Assembly: GCA_003024985.2 (NCBI GenBank)
Contig: PXIH01S0002054.1
Source: Euperipatoides rowelli
Taxonomy: Eukaryota > Onychophora > Udeonychophora > Euonychophora > Peripatopsidae
Direction: 5' to 3' (one strand)
DNA length: 12,474 nucleotides
Both the position numbers and the translations under genes were made by a program. Shown in pieces: positions 7,961-12,474 of this stretch (positions within the stretch are counted from its first letter, which is position 1; each line of letters starts with the position of its first letter). The notes under the pieces were generated by a model. That model did no database searches. It had not been told where the DNA came from and worked only from the letters and a program-made list of their open reading frames with translations.

Positions 7961-8640
7961 TGTTGTGTGTGTATGATAGTGTTTGTTGTGTTGTGTTTAT
8001 GATTGTGTTTGTTGTGTTGTGTGTATGATTGTTTGTTGTGTTATGATTGTGTTTGTTGTGTGTGTTATGTTTGTTGTGTTGTGTGTGTATGATTGTGTTT
8101 GTTTTGTTATGTGTATGATTGTGTTTGTTGAGTTGGGTGTATGATTGTGTTTGTTGTGTGTGTATGATTGTGTGTTGTGTTGTGTGTGTATGATTATGTT
8201 GGTTGTGTTGTGTGTGTATGATTATGTTTGTGGTGTTGTGTGTGTATGATTGTGTTTGTTTTGTTGTGTGTATGATTGTGTGTTGTGTGTGTATGATTGT
8301 TTGTTGTGTTGTGTGTGTATGATTGTGTGTTGTGTGTGTATGATTGTTTGTTGTGTTGTGTGTGTATGATTGTGTTTGTTGTGTTGTGTGTGTATGATTG
8401 TGTTTGTTGTGTGTGTATGATTGCGTGTTGTGTTGTGTGTGTATGATTGTGTTTGTTGTGTTGTGTGTGTATGATTGTGTTTGTTTTGTTGTGTGTATGA
8501 TTGTGTTTGTTGAGTTGTGTGTGTATGATTGTGTGTTGGGGTGCATGATTGTGTTTGTTGTGTTGTGTGTGTATGATTGTGTTTGTTGTGTTGTGTATGA
8601 TTGTGTTTGTTGTGCTGTGTATGATTGTGTTTGTTATATG
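7961..8640. repeat. G/T-only minisatellite (about 28-bp unit) in the LL5 intron
   Basis: About 25-30 variable units built from ATGATTGTGTTTGTTGTG and TTGTGTGTGT blocks; the full unit is 28 bp, with frequent shorter forms. The plus strand has only a handful of C over about 680 nt, and its A residues fall almost only in TATGATT. All three minus-strand frames are open for long distances (up to 219 codons, HNTTNTIIHT-like), which only reflects the composition. In the transcribed (minus) sense the intron RNA is ACA/CA-rich. The alternating GT tracts could adopt Z-DNA. Confidence 0.92.
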
Positions 8641-8950
8641 TTGTGTGTTTGTGTTGGGAGTTTGTGGTGTGTTTATATTTGTTGTGTTTGTGTGCATTGT
8701 TTATGTTTGTGTTGTGTATTATAGGTTTGTCAGTGGATGTTATGTGTATGTGTTTGCTGTTTGTCATGTTTGTGGGTGTTGTGTATTATAGGTTTGTTGT
8801 CTGTGGATGTTATGTGTATATGTTTGCTGTTTGTCATGTTTGTGGGTGTTGTGTGTTTGTTGTATGTAATTGTTTTCTCTGGGTATGTGTGAGTGTTGTG
8901 AGTGCACGGGTTTTGGGTAAGTGAGAGTGTCTGTGGGAGGGTTAGATTCT
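8641..8950. repeat. Derived G/T-rich repeat with a 67-70-bp period
   Basis: The phrase GTGTTGTGTATTATAGG begins at 8709 and 8776, and GTGTTGTGTGTTTG at 8846, with GTGGATGTTATGTGTAT and TGTTTGCTGTTTGTCATG shared between copies. It is therefore a higher-order duplication next to the 28-bp array. After about 8865 the sequence decays to non-repetitive GT-rich DNA. Confidence 0.8.
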
Positions 8951-9420
8951 GTGTTCAAATGAACATATTACAAAGACAACTACAGTTATTACTTGGCAAT
9001 GTCTACTTTCTAAAATAACTTTAGAGATGATTACAAACATTTATTATTTACATTTATTTTAATATGGATTTAATGCAAGTTAGCCCACAACTTATTATGT
9101 CAAGTTAAAATGTTTTAGATATGTAAAAGCTATTAACAGTACAGTATGTATTGTATCTCTAATAAGTATTGTAGCAAAAATACTTATGCTACAAAGAATT
9201 AAAATGTTTTAGTTTCTTGTATATAAAATTATTTTTATGTATCTTTACTGACAATCTTTAAATAATAACACTTATCGTGCTACAAAGAGTTAAAATGTTT
9301 TCGTTTCTTTTCTGAAAAAGATATCTAACATTATGTATCTCTAAGTTGTTAAGTTAAATGGAGTTATGAGTGGAGTCTTACTTTAAGACTTTTACACCCT
9401 TAATTATTAAACTAAAATAT
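8951..9420. other. Intronic AT-rich sequence
   Basis: Part of the presumed LL5 intron. A loose local duplication is visible: TGCTACAAAGAATTAAAATGTTTTAGTTTCTT near 9188 and TGCTACAAAGAGTTAAAATGTTTTCGTTTCTT near 9279, about 90 bp apart. No exon or RNA is recognised. Confidence 0.5.
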
Positions 9421-9700
9421 ATTTTCAAATAGATGGTTGTCTAATCTGTTTTTAAATTAATTCAATGAATCCAATGTCACAAGGTCAGAGGGTAGGTTGT
9501 TCCATATTCTAATCACTCGATTCGTAATAAAGCAGGATCTCATCTTTAATCTCGTTTTCTCAACGTCTAACTTATACATATGCTCCCTGATAAATTTAGC
9601 TGTCGTGAATAAACAAATAATTTATCATCCTTCAGTATAACCAATTACTTATATAGAAAATAATATCACCCCTCAACTTACATTGAGAGGGTAGAGTGAT
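9421..9700 (-). pseudogene. Non-LTR retrotransposon (LINE) reverse-transcriptase C-terminal tail
   Basis: The minus-strand frame from about 9609 reads FTTAKFIREHMYKLDVEKTR, then LKMRSCFITNRVIRIWNNLP, then SDLVTLDSLN, a stop, and FKNRLDNHLF. The pattern FxxRVIxxWNxLPxxxV, then a short gap and LNxFKxxLD, is the hallmark of the C-terminal end of CR1/Jockey-like LINE reverse transcriptases. The stop (TAA at 9457-9459) probably replaces a CAA. Upstream, a different frame near 9670-9690 gives QCKLRGDIIFY, fitting the LRGDLI motif that precedes this tail, so at least one frameshift and several stops exist. This is a short dead fragment in the LL5 intron, transcribed in the same sense as the host gene. 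Confidence 0.8.
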
Positions 9701-9917
9701 TCCATTGTTCAAAAGGAGGATGCTTCAACTCTATAATCATTTTTTAAGCCCTTCTAAAAAAATAAATCAATTTTTTGGTTATCTCCCAAGTTTAGAAACT
9801 TGGTGTTATTTCAAAATTTAAAATAAGACCAAGCTATAAAATGTATTAGTTTCTTTTAAGTGAGTAACAGCTAAGTTATTTGAATCTCTATTGAAAACTA
9901 AAAATAATAACTCTTAC

Positions 9918-11542
9918 CATGCTCGTCAAAGGCATATCCTTGCTATCATGTCTTGGACTAGGTAGCTGAGGTGGTGTGAGAGGAGACAGGGAAAGAGCAG
10001 TAATGGCTAAAGTAGGTGAAGGGCTGCCCGTTGAAGTGGAAGGCGATGGGGAAGGAGAACTTTTTTGTTCTAAGCTGGTTCTAGGTGGTTTAGGAGGCGG
10101 TGGTTGTCGAAGAGATTTCCAATCTGAAGAATCCAATTTTTCATCTTCAAGATTTCCGTTAAGAACTATTTCTCGACTATTTCTATAATTACAGTTTTCT
10201 GGACTAGCTTGACCATTTAAAATAGTGCTGCTTTGAATTTTTGAAGGCGAATCAGGCGAACTTCTAATTTTAGTGTTCAAAGGACTGCTGGAATTATTCA
10301 ATCTGTCGAGATTCCATCTATTGTCTAAGGCAGGACTTCGTGAACGCTGAGGAACCATTCCATTTAAAATAGCACCTTCTACATTAATTAATAAATCAAT
10401 ATTATTGGGTTTCAAAAATTTATTAGCATCATGACTAAGTGCATCAGATCCACTATGTGACTGTGGTGACTGGAGATCTTTAGGTGAGCAGGGTGAAAAA
10501 GTGTTGTTAAGAGAAGACCTACTTTCACCACTATTTTTGAATTGTCTTCTCCGCTGTAAAGATCCTGAATCAAAAATTAGATTCAGTTCATCTTCCGAGG
10601 AGTTGGATCCAAAAGCTCGCTGAGAGACTGATGGTTCCCCTGAAGAGGATCGCTCACCTGGGGAAGATAAATTGCTTCGATCGCGAGGAAGAGATCCATT
10701 TGTCTTTATTCTATTCATATGACTATGATTAGAGTCCCGCTTCTCCCGTCTTTCTGGTGCAGCCAGAATATCGTTCTGTGGGCGTTGACTTTTTTCTTTA
10801 TGGGCTTGACGTTCATATTCAGCACATAAATTAAGAATCTCTTCCAAGCGTTGCCGTTCCATTCGTTCAATTTCTTGCTCCTTCAATCTCTCAGCCACTA
10901 CTTTTTGATGTTTGATCTCCCAGTAAATCACATCATTCTTGGGATCACTAGGATTCTCTTGAGATATATTTGAAGTAGGCGTTGAAGCGGTAGTGGCACT
11001 TTTGGGCGTTTGAGGCCTAGAACAATTAGGCAGAAATATCTTTGGAGATGCAAAAGGGTCTATTCTTGGAGGGGTGGTTAAACGTGCTGGAGACAAGGCT
11101 CGCAAAGCTGATTGTTTTGGAGGAATAGGAGGTGGTGGACTGTTTGGTTTTTCCACCCATACTGGCATCGATGATGGTACATCATATAATGGCGAAGGTT
11201 CAATTGTTGGTGCAAAATTAACTGTATTATTAGGGGTGTTATCATTGCTGACAAAAGACTTCTCTCCCTGATATCCATTCATCCCCATTGGAGACCATAT
11301 TATTCCCTGTTTGGATACAGCAGGAGAAGTGTGTCGTGTCCGGGACATGTACTCAAAATGAGAAACTTTACCAACAAAGTTATCACTTTCGAATTCGTCC
11401 CGGAATGATTTATTTCGTGAGGGTGATGTTACTAAAGTGGTTGAGGCATCTTGCTTGATAAGAACTGTGTCATCCATTTGGGAAGGTGAAGCAGAACATT
11501 TACCATCTGATATAGGGGCACCTTCATAGTGTTCTTCGACAC
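9918..11542 (-). CDS. LL5/PHLDB-like cortical scaffold protein, large internal exon (541 residues)
   Basis: This is a 1625-nt internal exon: acceptor TTTTCTTATTTTAG before 11542, donor ATG followed by GTAAGA at 9917. It starts in phase 1 (two bases complete a split codon) and ends in phase 0. Upstream intron codons open the frame to 11576 but are not coding. Residues are numbered from the first full codon. Residues 1-130 are polar and Ser-rich. PPPPIPPK (135-142) is a possible SH3 ligand. A charged helix begins at Trp207 and contains MERQRLEEILNLCAEYERQ (227-245), the best match to LL5/PHLDB proteins. A long Ser/Arg/Asn linker with many SP/TP sites (about 255-475) follows, then PPPPKPPR (480-487) and a Ser-Pro tract. 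LL5 proteins bind PIP3 through a C-terminal PH domain and recruit CLASP and ELKS to the basal cortex. FHA and PH domains would lie in other exons, not seen here. The paralogue is not assigned. Confidence 0.85.
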
Positions 11543-12408
11543 CTAAAATAAGAAAAATAAAGAAATTGTTATACATATTACAGAATAACTAGCGTTTAAG
11601 CCCATTATACGAGCATTAAACAATAGGGAAACACCACTTAACGTTTCTAAAAATAGTTCACGTGTCTAGCATAGATGGCACTGTTACTGGCTTCGGAACA
11701 CAATCATATTCCAATTAGGGTTATAGATATTATTCATTCAATTTAAGTGAAACATTCATTAAAAGACTGTGGAATGCCATAAAAGGATGCCCCACCAAAT
11801 AAGAGCGCCATCTTTATTTCTCGGCCAAAGCTAGGTAAAGTGCGCCATCGTCAAACAAATGTGCCTCACCATGACAAACTTTTTAATCAGGCAGACATAA
11901 ATACAAGCTGTGCCATGCAACTGCGCCCCCTAGCTCTTACTTCATGTAAGCAGTGATTAAGCTGTAGATAGCCAAATAGCCAAATGCTAGATAGTTTTCT
12001 TATTTGCTAGAAATCATTACAATTGATTTAGCCATATATATATATTTTTTAAAAAAAAAAACATAACTTGAAACAAAACTATAAAAAAATATTACATAAC
12101 TAATTATGCAAATGAAGAATTAGGATGAAAATATTACTATTGTCAACAGTTTAAATATACAAAAACTTATGAATTTTTAAAATAGTAATCCAAAAAGTTG
12201 CCAAAATTGAACCGTCAAGTTAATGTTGGAATGTCTAAGCTGAAGAATTAATTGTGGCAATGATGAATATTGAATAGATTGAAGTAGTCACTAGTTTGGG
12301 ATCCTCCAGAGAATAATTTACAACTCAATCTTAAATCATATATTTTGATTGATGTCTTGGTACAAAGGTACTATTTTTTTTTTTAAATTTTGATGGGATC
12401 ACTTACAG
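11543..12408 (-). other. Upstream intron of the LL5-like gene
   Basis: The intron ends at the acceptor at 11543-11544. No further exon is recognised to its right. It contains the motif cluster at 11674-11933, an AT/poly-A patch near 12035-12060, and ordinary AT-rich DNA between 12060 and 12400. Confidence 0.6.
11674..11933. promoter_or_regulatory. Cluster of CTCF/YY1-like GCGCC motifs
   Basis: GCGCCATCT (11805-11813), GCGCCATCG (11842-11850) and GCGCCCCCTAG (11923-11933) share a GCGCC[A/C][T/C]C core, and AGATGGCAC (11674-11682) is a near copy on the other strand. The third reads CTAGGGGGCGC on the minus strand, the core of the CTCF consensus. GCGCCATCTTTA also fits the YY1/PHO core (GCCATnTT). 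Further GCCAT cores lie at 11776-11780 and 11912-11916. Binding is inferred only from motif resemblance. The motifs could belong to an unrecognised repeat. Confidence 0.35.
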
Positions 12409-12474
12409 CAGAGGTTTTCCAACTGTGGTACATGTACCACTAGTGGTACATTACATTGTTTCAGGTGGTACACA
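12409..12474. mobile_element. hAT-like transposon terminus, cut by the window end
   Basis: From 12409 the sequence reads CAGAGGTTTTCCAACTGTGG, fitting the CAGnGGTTCTCAACC-type terminal inverted repeat common in hAT elements. It is followed by two interlocked perfect 16-bp palindromes, GTGGTACATGTACCAC (12425-12440) and GTACCACTAGTGGTAC (12434-12449), and another GGTGGTAC at 12465-12472. The preceding 8 bp (ACTTACAG, 12401-12408) would be the target-site duplication if the far end repeats it. Only the terminus is in view, so autonomy cannot be judged. Confidence 0.6.

Noticed and set aside
7887-8958. Several long frames (up to 219 codons) of His/Thr/Asn-rich or Cys/Val-rich peptide
   Set aside because: All are composition artefacts of the G/T-only minisatellite, open in all minus-strand frames at once.
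11543-11576. Methionine start at 11576 giving a 562-residue protein
   Set aside because: The first 11 codons read through a pyrimidine-rich acceptor (TTTTCTTATTTTAG) and the last nine read past a consensus donor, so the coding part is the internal exon only.

Overview
The window looks like AT-rich nuclear DNA from an invertebrate animal. The signs are spliced exons with consensus GT/AG borders, long introns, many simple and tandem repeats, and relics of several animal transposon classes (Penelope-like, non-LTR LINE, a TTAA-flanked inverted-repeat element, a hAT-like end). No bacterial-type gene organisation is visible. I cannot name the species. GCGCCATCT-type motifs and this mix of relics occur in several invertebrate phyla.

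The only gene I can support lies on the minus strand at the right. A 1.6-kb internal exon (9918-11542) encodes 541 residues of a Pro/Ser-rich protein. It contains the helix MERQRLEEILNLCAEYERQ, which is characteristic of the LL5/PHLDB family (cortical PIP3-binding, CLASP-recruiting scaffolds). A 126-nt exon (7683-7808) encodes 42 residues of coiled coil that fit the next conserved LL5 segment. The two exons are in matching phase (0/0) across a 2.1-kb intron. The first exons and the C-terminal part, including any PH domain, lie outside the window or were not found.

Layout from left to right: a 152-154-bp tandem repeat (1-347); non-coding DNA; a Penelope-like (GIY-YIG) pseudogene on the minus strand (1300-1815); a 21-bp minisatellite (2546-4190) split by a 731-bp TTAA-flanked inverted-repeat element (2909-3639) and carrying a small palindromic insert; ATT microsatellites; a C12/G6 patch; a 9-copy minisatellite with poly-A linkers (about 5270-5790); an LTR-like promoter/polyA segment (about 6219-6902); an AT microsatellite; the small LL5 exon; an intron holding a very strand-asymmetric G/T minisatellite (7961-8640) with a 67-70-bp derivative (8641-8950) and a LINE reverse-transcriptase tail (9421-9700); the large LL5 exon; and an upstream intron (11543 to the end) with a cluster of CTCF/YY1-like motifs and a hAT-like transposon terminus cut by the window edge.

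I see no new multi-gene system. The most interesting structures are the TTAA element nested in the 21-bp array with an inferable empty site, the foldback ends of that element, the CA-rich pre-mRNA block between the two LL5 exons, and the GCGCC[A/C][T/C]C motif cluster upstream of the large exon.
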